Shown one piece after another: positions 50,082 to 59,657 of a stretch of DNA of 64,000 nucleotides; position 1 is the stretch's first letter; each line of letters starts with the position of its first letter. This stretch comes from DATLSM01 sp963722965. GTDB lineage: Bacteria; Actinomycetota; Thermoleophilia; Solirubrobacterales; 70-9. The stretch spans positions 71,392 through 135,391 of the forward strand of contig CAVROX010000006.1 of NCBI GenBank assembly GCA_963722965.1, in the 5' to 3' direction. Position numbers and translations under genes: made by a program. The notes under the pieces are model-generated. The model was not told the origin of the DNA. It ran no database searches and worked only from the letters and a program-made list of their open reading frames with translations.

Positions 50082-52388
50082 CTAACGCTTCGAGTGGACC
50101 TCGCCGTAGTTCCGACTATTTGGCCAGCGCACTACAACTGACTCGGTGTGGGTGACCGGCGCCCCTGCCAGCGCCGATTGGAATGTAAAGGGTCCGCTCA
50201 CCTTCAGCTTGTGAGCTGCCTTCAGGGCTTTCAGCCCTTTGGTACCAGCATGAGCCTCTATCTCGACCGTCCCCGCCGAGACTGTCTTCGAGCCGCTCGC
50301 GAATGGCGTTGTCAGATGGACGCATCGGCCCAGGTGCTTAACGATGCCCATCTTGCACCCGTTGATTGGCATCCTGGTCTCTTCAGCGGAGGACCTGGAG
50401 TCGAGAGACTGGCCCGTTGAATCGGCGGATGCCGCGGCGTCCGGCTTATTGAAGGACAGGCTCCAGCGCAACGTGCCAGGGTCGGCCAACTTGAGATAGA
50501 AGTTGAGATCGCCGGTCTTCGCATCGAGCACTGGCTTTTTGGCCATCGAAAAATTGCTGTTGGGAACCGGCACCGGCAGCACTTTGCTCGTCGCGCCCGC
50601 AGAGCCTCCTCTACTGGTGGTTGCGCAGCTGTTCCGTCCATACGGACCATATGGAGTGTAGGTCGTATCCTCGGCGCAGACTTCAATATTGGCGAGCGGA
50701 GCACCCCCGGGGGAGGCCGTCACAACTCCGCTGATTTGCCCGCCGGATGGGATTGCCGCGTTGATTTCCGAGGTCACGCTTCCAGCTATCACCGTTACGC
50801 TCTTATCGGTCTGGGGCACGTACCCATCATCGTAGGGATAGAAACCAACTTCATAGGTACCGCTTGATAAGCCTGAAATCGTGTATTCGCCGTCGCCGTT
50901 CGAGATCGAACAGCCAGACACATTGAAGGGAGGCGGTTCACCGATGCAGACGTCGATGTTCGCAAGCGGAGCTCCACCGGAGGCTGCGGTCACTTTCCCG
51001 GTTATCTGCCCGCCGTGCTGCATTTCGACATTGATGCCCGAGGTCGTGTTCGGCACAGTTACTTCCACTGGGTTGGCGGTGTAGGGCTCGGACTCGAAGT
51101 TGCCAACTCCATGATCAGCATGGAATTCGACGACATAGGAGCTCGCCCAAAGTGCCATGATGGTGTATTCACCGCGATTGTTTGTCGTCGCGCAGCGAGA
51201 CTCCCCAACAGGTGCAAATGGTGGCGATAGTTCGACGCACGCTTCGATGTTCGCAAGCGCTGCTCCACCGGAGGCTGCGGTCACTTTCCCGGTTATCTGA
51301 CCTCCGGGCTGAATTTCGACATTGATGCCCGAGGTAGGCGAGCCACCCGCGACGACCGACACCGCTTCGGCTTCGTGCGGCGAGGACTTGCCCTTGTAGT
51401 ACTGAGGAAGGTAGTCGCCACCTTCGGCGTCGCGGAAGAATTCAATTGTATAGGAGCCACTCGGTAACGCTGAGATCGTGTATTCGCCGTTGGCGTTAGT
51501 TGTCCCGCACCATCCTTCCCCGCTCGTTGCACATGCTTTGATGTTCTCCACACCGGCCCCGCCGGCCTTCGTCACCCTCCCGTCGATCTGGCCGCCCGTG
51601 GGCAACGCGGCGTTGATTCCCGAAGTTGTGCTGCCCACGGTCACCGACACGCCACCATCGGACTGCCGGAGATAGTTGCGCCGTTCGTATGCGTCGAATT
51701 CCACCTTATATGAGCCATTCGGCAAGCCAGCGATCGTGTATTCGCCGCTGCCATTCGTGAACCCGCATCCGCCGGCGGTCGCATTGTCGGCGCAGACCGC
51801 CACGTTAGCGATGCCAGCTCCACCGGAAGCTTCGGTCACCCGGCCGGTTATCTCCCCGCCGGACTGCATTTCGAAGTTGATCCCCGATGGCGAGGGTCCC
51901 GCCGTCACTTCCACCGGGTCGGCGCTGTAGGTGGTGCCGTGCTCGTAGTTGAGGCCTTCAGGGACTTGCACATACACGTCATAGGAGCCACTCTGTAGGC
52001 CCTCGATCGTGTATTCGCCGCCATTGGTGGCCGTGACCTGGCAGGAGATAGAGGCCCCCCAGTCAGCGCTCTGCACCACGTAGGTGCTTGCGGTCTGGCC
52101 TGTTATTGGAATGCCATCGCGTAACCACGTGTAGGCGTAGCCGCTCGGGTTGTTTTCCCAGCGCCCCGGCGAACAGGAGAGCGTCTGTCCCTCCACCGGC
52201 ATGCCGGTTAGCTTGGGCGCTTCGGTGTTCACCGGTATTGGCGCCGATTGCGTTTCTTTCATGGCCTGTGCAGGGGAGCTGAATAGGAGCAGTGAACCCA
52301 TCACAGCGATGACCGAAACCACGCCGCGCGAGACCAGCTTTGATTCCTGAAGGATTCCAGATGATGTCGCGCCTCTCACGATTACCAA
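50082..52388 (-). CDS. Large secreted protein with Ig-like and CnaB-like repeats
   Basis: The 768-residue product has a signal region (GVVSVIAVMGSLLLFSSPAQ), one Ig-like module (residues 55-120: PVEGQTLSCSPGRWENNP, YAYTWLRDGIPITGQ, ASTYVVQSADWGASISC), and about six carboxypeptidase-regulatory/CnaB-like repeats of roughly 85 residues (120-590). Each has GGQITGKVTAASGGAPLANI, a short Cys-containing strand, NGEYTISGLSSGTYEVGF and VTVIAGSVTSEIN. The last 170 residues are a different beta domain with basic ends. Such repeats form stalk-like surface structures. Six Cys pairs suggest disulphides. Start codon uncertain within the first 25 codons. Confidence 0.78.
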   Translation of the reverse strand: MVIVRGATSSGILQESKLVSRGVVSVIAVMGSLLLFSSPAQAMKETQSAPIPVNTEAPKLTGMPVEGQTLSCSPGRWENNPSGYAYTWLRDGIPITGQTASTYVVQSADWGASISCQVTATNGGEYTIEGLQSGSYDVYVQVPEGLNYEHGTTYSADPVEVTAGPSPSGINFEMQSGGEITGRVTEASGGAGIANVAVCADNATAGGCGFTNGSGEYTIAGLPNGSYKVEFDAYERRNYLRQSDGGVSVTVGSTTSGINAALPTGGQIDGRVTKAGGAGVENIKACATSGEGWCGTTNANGEYTISALPSGSYTIEFFRDAEGGDYLPQYYKGKSSPHEAEAVSVVAGGSPTSGINVEIQPGGQITGKVTAASGGAALANIEACVELSPPFAPVGESRCATTNNRGEYTIMALWASSYVVEFHADHGVGNFESEPYTANPVEVTVPNTTSGINVEMQHGGQITGKVTAASGGAPLANIDVCIGEPPPFNVSGCSISNGDGEYTISGLSSGTYEVGFYPYDDGYVPQTDKSVTVIAGSVTSEINAAIPSGGQISGVVTASPGGAPLANIEVCAEDTTYTPYGPYGRNSCATTSRGGSAGATSKVLPVPVPNSNFSMAKKPVLDAKTGDLNFYLKLADPGTLRWSLSFNKPDAAASADSTGQSLDSRSSAEETRMPINGCKMGIVKHLGRCVHLTTPFASGSKTVSAGTVEIEAHAGTKGLKALKAAHKLKVSGPFTFQSALAGAPVTHTESVVVRWPNSRNYGEVHSKR

Positions 52389-52659
52389 GTCCCGACAGAT
52401 AGCTTAGCCGAATCTGCGACTAAGGCCGCAGCAGTTTGGGGAGTGTTGGGCCTCGCGACACAGATTAGTGACCTCTTGCAGTTTCGATTGCGCCCTCGAC
52501 AGCGGCGACAATTTTCGGCCCCCGGCGCTTGAATCCCAGCTCGCGAACCGCCTCGTCACGCAACTTGAGGCTGGTCCCCACAAGGCCATCGGATTAGATC
52601 CAATGGATCGGTGCCGCCAAATAGCACACGAGCCGTTTGCCCAGCTAACATGTGCCCGA

Positions 52660-55320
52660 TCAAATGTGCTCCGATCGAGATCGCAAGCGGCTTAGCCTGA
52701 ACCGCTTGACCGCTGGAGTCGCGTCGGGTCCGAGAATGTCAAGGGCTCTCACCTTGAAGGTGTAGCGGCCGGGTCGCAGATGCTTGTAGCTCCTCTCGGG
52801 TGGGCAAGCGTAGAAATGCGTCTTTGGTTTCTTGTAGTGCTTCGGTGTCGGACTTATCAGCTCGCACTGAAATCCGGTGATCGCGCCGGGTGCCGCAAAG
52901 GAAAAGCTCGCGGAGTGTTTGCGGCGTTTAATTGTCTCCATGGTGATCGCGGTACCCTTCGGGGGGCCGAAGGTAGCCGTGACGCTCTGATCTTGGCTCA
53001 TTGTGATTTGACATGGACCGGTACCTGTGCACGGCCCTGAGAACCCGGCAAAGCCAGTGCCCTGGGAGGGTTCGGCGCGGAGGTTCTCGATCTGGGCTTG
53101 GGGGAAGGTGGCCCCGCAGCTCGAGGGGCATAGGAGCCCTGGCGCTCCTCCAACTGTTCCTGCGCCGGCCCCTGCGAGCGAGATGGTCAGTTTCTGCTGA
53201 GGGCCGATCAGTGCGAACGCGTCGAAGCGATTAGCGGTGACATCGCTGGCACCAGATAGACCGCTGACCGAGACTGGCCGAGCGCTTGATTCGGTCGTAC
53301 CGTCGCCGAGCTGGCCATATTCGTTTGCACCCCAAGCCATGACCGTGCCGTTGGAAAGAAGGACAGAGCTGTCTGAGCCGCCCGCGCTGATCGCCTGGGT
53401 TTTTGAGAGTCCGCTTACAGCTTCCGGAGATTCACTGCATTTACAGCCGTCCGCGGAAATTGTGCCGTTGCCTAGTTGGCCGTATTCGTTAGCCCCCCAG
53501 GCCATCAGAGTGCCGTTGGAGAGCAGGGCGAGGCTGTCCGATTCGTCTGAGGCGATCGCGGTCGCGCCAGAGATCCGGCCCACCGGGACCGCCGTATTGC
53601 TGGACATCGTCGTGCCGTCCCCGAGCTGGCCCTGGTTATTAGGACCCCAGGCCATCACGGTGCCGTTGGAGAGCAGCGCCAAGCCATCGCCCGAAACGCC
53701 CGCGGATATCGCCATCGCACTTGAGATCCCGGGCACGGGGGTGGGTCTGTCCACGCATTTACAGCCACTCTGGGTGCCAAGCATCCCTTCCTCATATCCC
53801 CAGGCCATCACCGTACCGTCGGAGAGCAGCGCCATCTTGCTAGATCCGTCTGAGGCGATCGCGATGACCCCTGAGAGGCCTGGGACAGGAACGGGGTCCC
53901 TGCTGCATGGAAGGTATTCGCAAGTTTCCGGTCCGCTGGTGCTTCCGTCGCCGAGCTGGCCGTAGTAGTTGTCTCCCCAAGTGAGCACGGTCTCGTTGGA
54001 GAGAAGCGCCAAGCTGGGTGCAATCGCGGCGACATGTGAGAGCCCGCCCACCGTCGCTGGTGTTGGGCCTTTACTGGTGCCGATTTCGGGGCCCTCGCCC
54101 GTGTAGCCCCAGGCCGTCACAGTGCCATTTGAAAGTAGCCCCAGGCTCCCGGAGATCTGGGTCAGGCCGGAGAGTCCCATCACCCCGACCGGGCGGTCGA
54201 AGCAGTTGCAGAAGGTCCCCGGAGGACTGCCATTGCCAAGCTCATAACTCCCGTCATCGCCCCACGCCTCGGCCCTTGCTCCCGGTGCTCCGGGAGCGAA
54301 TTCTCCGGGTTCGGTGTAAGTCAGGGTGACCGAGGGAGCGCGATCTTCGGTATCTACACTGACGGATCTGTTGGTGACTTCGCCGTTGCGTGGCTGGCAT
54401 GGATGACATCCAACCCCCGACGGGGGTAACGGCCTGGGTTCCGTCGAGCCGCCGCCCCCGCCGCCCCCAGCTCCCGATGACGCGCTTCCACCGCCACCGC
54501 CGCCCCCGCCGAATGCTCCGCCCCCTCCACCACCGCCACCGCTACAGCCGGTACCACCGCCCCCGGCTCCTCCTTCGGGGAGCGGATAGGTGTTCCCGTC
54601 GGGCTTGCCATTTTCACACCCTTCGATGGCTTGGCCACCGTTTTTTGGTGACCATGCGCCGCTTCCGGCGCCGCCGCCACAGCCAAGCTGGGAGGCACCA
54701 CATTCTGAGCCGCCAGATGGAGCTCCAGAAAGGCCCACGTTGCCGCCTTCATTTCCGGGCAGTCCCCCCGCACCCCCACCTCCCCCGCCGCCTGCGGCCG
54801 CGATTACGGAATACTTTTCGAGACAGGAGGCGCACGCTTCCACCGCGATCCCTGAATCACCACCACCGCCCCCGCCACCGCCCCCGGACGCGCCGGCCCC
54901 GGCACCGCCGCCGTTGAACCCTCCAGCCCCTCCCGCGGGACCGGAGGCATTTTCCCCGTCGCCGCCAACTTCGATGTTGAGTATGGCGCCGGGGTAGACA
55001 AAGAGGTCAGCTGCAACGACAGCTCCATGTCCTCCAGCGCCTCCGGATAACGCCCCTACCGAACCGCCTGCTCCGCCACGCCCGCCAACTGCGACGACGT
55101 GGACGCTGGAGACTCCCGCGGGGACCGTGAAGGGATGATCGCCGGTGATGTTGAAGACAGCCGTTTTCGTAGGCCCTTGGGGCCTTGAATCCGCCTGAAC
55201 CTCAGGAGATCCCAATCCGGATAGGGCGAGCAGCGCCCCGGCGAATATCGCCAAGCGCCGGAACGGAAAAGGCGTTGACCCCCTGCCTTCTGCTGTGCGC
55301 TGCATGTTGGTGGCGCTCAT
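52660..55320 (-). CDS. Large secreted Gly-rich plus RCC1-repeat protein
   Basis: The 886-residue product has a signal peptide (RLAIFAGALLALSGLGSPEV), a Gly-rich domain (residues 55-300) with GVSSVHVVAVGGRGGAGG, FVYPGAILNIEVGGDG and long Gly/Ala/Ser tracts, then seven or so RCC1-type repeats (residues 340-690) such as LALLSNGTVMAWGPNNQGQL and AWGANEYGQLGNGT, implying a seven-bladed propeller. A TATFGPP end of an InlB-like repeat and a C-terminal module (FQCELISPTPKHYKKPKTHF, then YACPPERSYKHL) follow. Probably surface-anchored or released; no enzyme motif. Confidence 0.8.
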   Translation of the reverse strand: MSATNMQRTAEGRGSTPFPFRRLAIFAGALLALSGLGSPEVQADSRPQGPTKTAVFNITGDHPFTVPAGVSSVHVVAVGGRGGAGGSVGALSGGAGGHGAVVAADLFVYPGAILNIEVGGDGENASGPAGGAGGFNGGGAGAGASGGGGGGGGGDSGIAVEACASCLEKYSVIAAAGGGGGGGAGGLPGNEGGNVGLSGAPSGGSECGASQLGCGGGAGSGAWSPKNGGQAIEGCENGKPDGNTYPLPEGGAGGGGTGCSGGGGGGGGAFGGGGGGGGSASSGAGGGGGGGSTEPRPLPPSGVGCHPCQPRNGEVTNRSVSVDTEDRAPSVTLTYTEPGEFAPGAPGARAEAWGDDGSYELGNGSPPGTFCNCFDRPVGVMGLSGLTQISGSLGLLSNGTVTAWGYTGEGPEIGTSKGPTPATVGGLSHVAAIAPSLALLSNETVLTWGDNYYGQLGDGSTSGPETCEYLPCSRDPVPVPGLSGVIAIASDGSSKMALLSDGTVMAWGYEEGMLGTQSGCKCVDRPTPVPGISSAMAISAGVSGDGLALLSNGTVMAWGPNNQGQLGDGTTMSSNTAVPVGRISGATAIASDESDSLALLSNGTLMAWGANEYGQLGNGTISADGCKCSESPEAVSGLSKTQAISAGGSDSSVLLSNGTVMAWGANEYGQLGDGTTESSARPVSVSGLSGASDVTANRFDAFALIGPQQKLTISLAGAGAGTVGGAPGLLCPSSCGATFPQAQIENLRAEPSQGTGFAGFSGPCTGTGPCQITMSQDQSVTATFGPPKGTAITMETIKRRKHSASFSFAAPGAITGFQCELISPTPKHYKKPKTHFYACPPERSYKHLRPGRYTFKVRALDILGPDATPAVKRFRLSRLRSRSEHI

Positions 55321-55701
55321 CGACCTGAGGGGAGGGTAGCCTTACGCCAGCTCTGGCGTCAGGCGTCTCTAAGTCCTCATCCTGTTAGGTCGCTGCCCCC
55401 TGCCAACGTTCTTGCCAATCTGACCTCAAAAGCGCCGCTCCCACGTCAGGGGCGCCGGATCAGCCGACCCCGTTGACCCGACGCCAGGAAAGCCGAGAAA
55501 GTGCCTCAGGGGCTCTGAGTTGTCCGCCAAAACTTTGCGATGGCCATCGTGTTCCCAACGATCAGACGCACTCGACCGACACCAGTTGAAGCTTTTCCGC
55601 CTCATTGACGGAGGGGATCCCAGTTGATGGCAAAGCGGTTCGAAGGCAAGAATGCAGCTGCTGCGGCAGCTGGTCCCGGCCAAGGAGAAGCGGTAGGGCC
55701 A
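55321..55701 (+). other. Gene-free stretch upstream of the RCC1 gene
   Basis: About 380 bases with no convincing gene. Open frames on the minus strand are Ser/Arg-rich shadows. It may hold the promoter of the RCC1 gene, but no clear elements are seen. Confidence 0.45.
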
Positions 55702-55860
55702 ATGCAGAAGGTCTCAGGCTGGCCTGGCTCTCCCCTCTCATCACTCCTTCTTGCACTTGCTGCTCTCCTCGCCCCGCTGCTGATACCGGGCAGCGCTGCT
55801 GGTGCGCGATCGCGGGAGCTGGCGCGATTGAAATTCGGGGAACCAGCGGAGGCGGTGTGA
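55702..55860 (+). CDS. Possible short signal-peptide-bearing peptide or truncated secreted protein
   Basis: The ATG at 55702 opens a 52-codon frame with a convincing signal-like stretch (SSLLLALAALLAPLLIPGSA, then AGARSRELA) and an abrupt stop soon after. It could be a small exported peptide or the 5' stub of a lost secreted-protein gene. No Shine-Dalgarno is strong and no homologue is recognised. Confidence 0.3.
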   Translation: MQKVSGWPGSPLSSLLLALAALLAPLLIPGSAAGARSRELARLKFGEPAEAV

Positions 55861-56106
55861 TCCGCCCAACAGTACCTGGGATGGGTTCATGCTCCTGACA
55901 CTCCCAAGGTCGGGTCCGGGCTGGAGGTCGAACGCCGCGCCTGCCGATAAGCAAATCGATGGCAAAAGAGCGGAACCTCAACCATTGAACGGCAGGCGCC
56001 AGTGCCTGGTTCTTGCACGTAGGAGGCGATCGATAGCCACACGAGTCCGCAGGCAGCGCCAGGCGGCGCGTCAGGTGGCGCGCCGAGGCGTGCAGCGGGG
56101 GCTAGC

Positions 56107-57552
56107 TCAACGCGAGGTGTGAGTGGCTGGCCCGTCGTTTCCGGACGGATGGACTCCGCGGAAGTAGCCGATGCGGAAGCGGTCGATCGTCGCTGGCCCG
56201 CGCAGCCCAGTCGGGCCGATGGCGCGGACGCGCAGCACGTGCCGCCGCCCAGACGCTACCCAGTAGCGAAGCGGCGAGTGACAGCGGCGGTAAGGACCGC
56301 GGTCGCGCTTGCATTCGAACCCCCTGACCTTGGTATGCGAGTAGAAACGAAAGCGGACGCGGAATCGACGCTGGCGGGTTTGGAGGGGGTAGGACTCTAA
56401 GAGGAGAGCGGTGCGGGGCCGAGTTTTGGGCGGCTCGGCAGGCGCTGAGAACGGTTCGGCGGAGGCGAAGATGCGACCGTCGGCGCCGACCAGGGCGCAG
56501 AGCGAGGTCGAGGCGCAAGAGGCCGCGAAGAGCGCGTTGTCCGGCGGTTCCCTAAGAGCCGGAACCAGGCTTTCGACCTGCCAGGCGCCGATCCCGCCGC
56601 TCGGATCGGTCGAGGTGAGGACGTCGCCGTTGTCATCGACCGCCACACAGCGACTCGCAGTAGGGCAAAAGACGCTGGTGATCCTCATCGAGGTGCCGGC
56701 GTTGGTCTCGCTCCAGCTGGCGGCGCCGCTGGGATCGGTCGAGGTGAGGACGTCACCGTTGGCATTGCCGGCGGCACAGAGCAGGGTCGATACGCAATCG
56801 ACTCCCTGCAGGCCAGCGGGCCCGCTCGGAGACCCCGCTTCCTGCCAGGTCGAGGGGCCGCCGGTCGGGTTGGTCGAGACGAAGATCCGACCTTCCCCCA
56901 CCTGCGTATCACTCGCGCCTACCTTCCCGATTGCGACGCAGAGCGAAGGGGTGCCACAGGAGACGCCGCGCAGTTCAGGCGAGCCGGCGAGTTGACTCAT
57001 CTGCCAGCTGCCCGAGATCGGGTCGGTCGAGGTGAACACCTTGCCGCCCTTGCCGCCGACAGCCGCGCAGAAGGACGCCGTGGGGCAGGAAACGTCGGAG
57101 ATGCCGCGGCCTTCCTTGATCACCGTTGGCGACCACGCCGTGGCAGCGCCCGTCGGTTCGGTCGATACGTAGATGAAGCCTTTGTTGCTGACCGCGACGC
57201 AAAGCTTCTTTGAGGCACAGGAGATCGCGGACAGATTGAATCTTTCGGCCACACCGCTCGGCGGCGGCGGCGTGACGACGTGCCATTCGGCGAGGCCGCC
57301 GGTCGGCGCCTGCGAGAAGGCCAGCGGGTCGGCGGCACCAGTGGAAGTGTCGATGCCGGCACTGCCGACGGCGACGCAGAGGGATTCGCTCGGGCAGGAA
57401 ACCCCGGACATTGGTGGCCCCGATTCCTTTTCAACTTCATACGGCGTCATCGGCGGCAGCTGTCGCAGCGTCCACTTAGCGCCCGCCGCCGAGCTGGCGG
57501 GCGCGGCGAGGGTCGCGAGGAGGGGGAGGGTGCAGCAGAAACCAAACCGCAT
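56107..57552 (-). CDS. Secreted BNR-like propeller protein with S-C repeats
   Basis: From the ATG at 57552 the product begins MRFGFCCTLPLLATLAAPAS, a signal peptide. Seven or so repeats follow, each with GVSCPSESLCVAVGSAG, a VFTSTDPISGSWQM-type strand and a second Cys (ISCASKKLCVAVSNKGFIYV, VSCPTASFCAAVGGKGGKVF, VFCPTASRCVAVDDNGDVLT). The S-C-x5-L-C-V-A pattern puts one cysteine pair in each blade. The C-terminal module (FECKRDRGPYRRCHSPLRYW, then HVLRVRAIG) resembles that of the RCC1 protein. Starts at 57579 and 57597 are alternatives. Surface or secreted role is inferred. Confidence 0.75.
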   Translation of the reverse strand: MRFGFCCTLPLLATLAAPASSAAGAKWTLRQLPPMTPYEVEKESGPPMSGVSCPSESLCVAVGSAGIDTSTGAADPLAFSQAPTGGLAEWHVVTPPPPSGVAERFNLSAISCASKKLCVAVSNKGFIYVSTEPTGAATAWSPTVIKEGRGISDVSCPTASFCAAVGGKGGKVFTSTDPISGSWQMSQLAGSPELRGVSCGTPSLCVAIGKVGASDTQVGEGRIFVSTNPTGGPSTWQEAGSPSGPAGLQGVDCVSTLLCAAGNANGDVLTSTDPSGAASWSETNAGTSMRITSVFCPTASRCVAVDDNGDVLTSTDPSGGIGAWQVESLVPALREPPDNALFAASCASTSLCALVGADGRIFASAEPFSAPAEPPKTRPRTALLLESYPLQTRQRRFRVRFRFYSHTKVRGFECKRDRGPYRRCHSPLRYWVASGRRHVLRVRAIGPTGLRGPATIDRFRIGYFRGVHPSGNDGPATHTSR

Positions 57553-57611
57553 CCAGCTTGTGGGGAGAATCTCATCCATTCGCGCTGATAGAGACATGAA
57601 CCGTCTGGATA

Positions 57612-58221
57612 ATGAACACCCTGGAAGTGAGGTCGATGCGTCGCGCCCCACTTCCAGCGGTCTCTGCTGAGGCGATCGCCGGGCGCCAGTACTGGCAGAA
57701 CTTCGCCCACGTCCCGATCCGCTTTGACTCTCGCTGGCGCCGCGAGGTTCCAGAGCAATGGCACCGCGCCGGACTGCGAACATCACCGGTCGAACCCAAA
57801 CGACCGAGGAAAGCCGGGACCCCCGCGCACGCGGTCCTTAATTTATCTGTACGCAATCGCTCAGACTGAGGCGACGATCGCCGCTCAGCGGATGGGCTTT
57901 GACCCGACGCTCGGCTTGATGCACACCGACAAGCGCTACCGGCCATCGCTCGCCTCAGACCTGATGGAGCCGGTGCGACCGGTCGCGGATCGGATCGTCT
58001 TCGAGTTGCTTAGAGACCGCGAGTTCAGCCGGGGCGAGGTTGTCGAGACTCGCCAGGGCGTCTGCAGGCTGGGGGCCGGACTGGCGCGGGAGCTGGGGCA
58101 GCACTCGGGAGCCTTGCGGGAGGCGGTCGGGCCGCATGCGGAGCGGCTTGCTCGGGAGCTGCTGAAGGCGCCGGATCATCCGACGCCGTTGACCAGGAGA
58201 AGGCACCGAGCGAGGATCTGA
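57612..58221 (+). pseudogene. cas1: 5'-truncated and frameshifted cas1 (CRISPR integrase) gene
   Basis: Two overlapping frames together encode the C-terminal two thirds of a Cas1-like protein. The first reads QYWQNFAHVPIRFDSRWRRE, VPEQWHRAGLRTSP and KAGTPAHAVLN. After one extra T at 57842-57844 the second reads YLYAIAQTEATIAAQRMGFD, PTLGLMHTDKRYRPSLASDL and MEPVRPVADRIVFELL, where the histidine of LMHTD and the acidic residues of SLASDLMEP match Cas1 catalytic positions. The N-terminal beta domain is absent because the DNA upstream belongs to the antisense propeller gene. No cas2, effector or repeat array is nearby. It looks like a remnant of a CRISPR adaptation locus. Confidence 0.7.
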
Positions 58222-58269
58222 CCGCTGATCAAGAGTCGACCCTGAATCTTCACCGCCCACGGTTCGGAT

Positions 58270-59511
58270 CTATGGTGTCGAGTAAGGCGCTGCACTCCTC
58301 GACCCGCCGAGCTTGTGAACAGTGCAGTGTTCTCTATCCGTGTGGAACCAGCAATGGTCGGTGACCCATTCGGTCGTATACATGGCGTCCCATGACGTTT
58401 CGCTCCCGCCCAGCAGACTAATCATCACGGAACCCCTGTAGAGCTTAGCGCGAAAGTACCAAAAGGCAACGCAGTGCCGCTTTATCGAGTCGACCGGGCG
58501 GCAGGAAATATCGTATCCGAAGCGGCGCTTAAAGGGCTCACCCAAGGCTTCGAGAAGCGCCTGGCGCGTGTCTATTTCTGCCATCGGATTATCCAGCGCC
58601 GGGACCGAAGGTGCCCTTCGCGGTCGCGCTGACTGTGTCGGATCTAGGGCAGCGATCCATCTATCTACCCATGGAGAGATTAGATCGGCACGGGTGTAAA
58701 TACTCGGAAGCTTGGTCGTGCAACGTTCGAAGCCGCTATTTGTGATGCCGATCTCGAGCAAGCCGGATCCGCCTGGCCCTGCTGCTAGGAGCGGGCCGCC
58801 ACTGTCGCCGTTACACGTTCCAGATGCAAATGTGGGCGGATCCAGCGTGCATATCTGGCCCATGACATAGATATATATTTCCCCGTCGCACTTCCTGCCC
58901 TGCACAATTGTTTTTGCCCACATCAGTTGCGGACCTGGTTTCTGGCCATATTCGGTCTCACCCCACCCCGCGATCAAGGCATGTGTTCCGACACGCAATC
59001 GCTTGGCGTTCGCGGAACTTGCAAGGGCAATCAGCGGTGCAGTCGTCGGAGTTGAGAGCTCGAGTAGCGCGGCATCGCCCCAACCAGCGAATGCACCGGT
59101 TAGCGTGAAGTGGGGGTAGACAAGCACCCGCGAGACCCTCGTCAACTGTCGTTCGGGAGCGAGGAGGGTCACAGCGCCAGTGATCACGCGGTAACCCGTG
59201 GCTTCTCTTGTGACGCCGGTTGCCAGATCCACGGCGCAGTGCCCAGCGGTGAGGATCAGGTTGGGGGCGACAACCGTTCCGCTGCAAGAGCCGACTTCTT
59301 GATCTCTGACGTCGATCAAAAAGGCCATCCAGGGGAAGGTGCCGGGTGCCGCGGCCTCGCCACCGATAATCGAGGCCCTGGCGGTGGGGGAGGGCCGCGG
59401 CCCACCTGCGTTCCCGGTTGACGCGGACAAAGCCAGCAGGCCCAGGGCGATTAGTACAGCGAACAAGAGTCGCTTCGAAGCTCGGTTATGCCGGGACGTC
59501 TCGGTGATCAT
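58270..59511 (-). CDS. Secreted trypsin-like serine protease
   Basis: The 413-residue product has a signal peptide (RLLFAVLIALGLLALSASTG) and an S1 protease domain (residues about 50-300): IIGGEAAAPGTFPWMAFLID, LTAGHCAVDL with the catalytic histidine, WGDAALLELSTPT with the aspartate, and CNGDSGGPLLAAGPGGSG with the serine. Cysteines typical of chymotrypsin folds are present (GSCSG, GHC, GQICTL, GTCNGDSGG). A C-terminal extension of about 110 residues (LLEALGEPFKRRFGYDISCR, CWFHTDREHCTVHKL) is unrecognised and Cys-containing. ATG at 59511 is preferred. It lies between two cas1-derived fragments. Confidence 0.88.
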   Translation of the reverse strand: MITETSRHNRASKRLLFAVLIALGLLALSASTGNAGGPRPSPTARASIIGGEAAAPGTFPWMAFLIDVRDQEVGSCSGTVVAPNLILTAGHCAVDLATGVTREATGYRVITGAVTLLAPERQLTRVSRVLVYPHFTLTGAFAGWGDAALLELSTPTTAPLIALASSANAKRLRVGTHALIAGWGETEYGQKPGPQLMWAKTIVQGRKCDGEIYIYVMGQICTLDPPTFASGTCNGDSGGPLLAAGPGGSGLLEIGITNSGFERCTTKLPSIYTRADLISPWVDRWIAALDPTQSARPRRAPSVPALDNPMAEIDTRQALLEALGEPFKRRFGYDISCRPVDSIKRHCVAFWYFRAKLYRGSVMISLLGGSETSWDAMYTTEWVTDHCWFHTDREHCTVHKLGGSRSAAPYSTP

Positions 59512-59657
59512 GGTTTCAGTGGATCGGCCTGGAGGGTGCATTTCGGATGGAGAGACGATATGGCCTTCAAACAGTCGGAATATGGTCGAAGCTTGGTCTC
59601 CCGGCTAGGCATCCCTGGAACGGCTACCTGAGGAGACGGTGGCCAGGACCACAGCCG

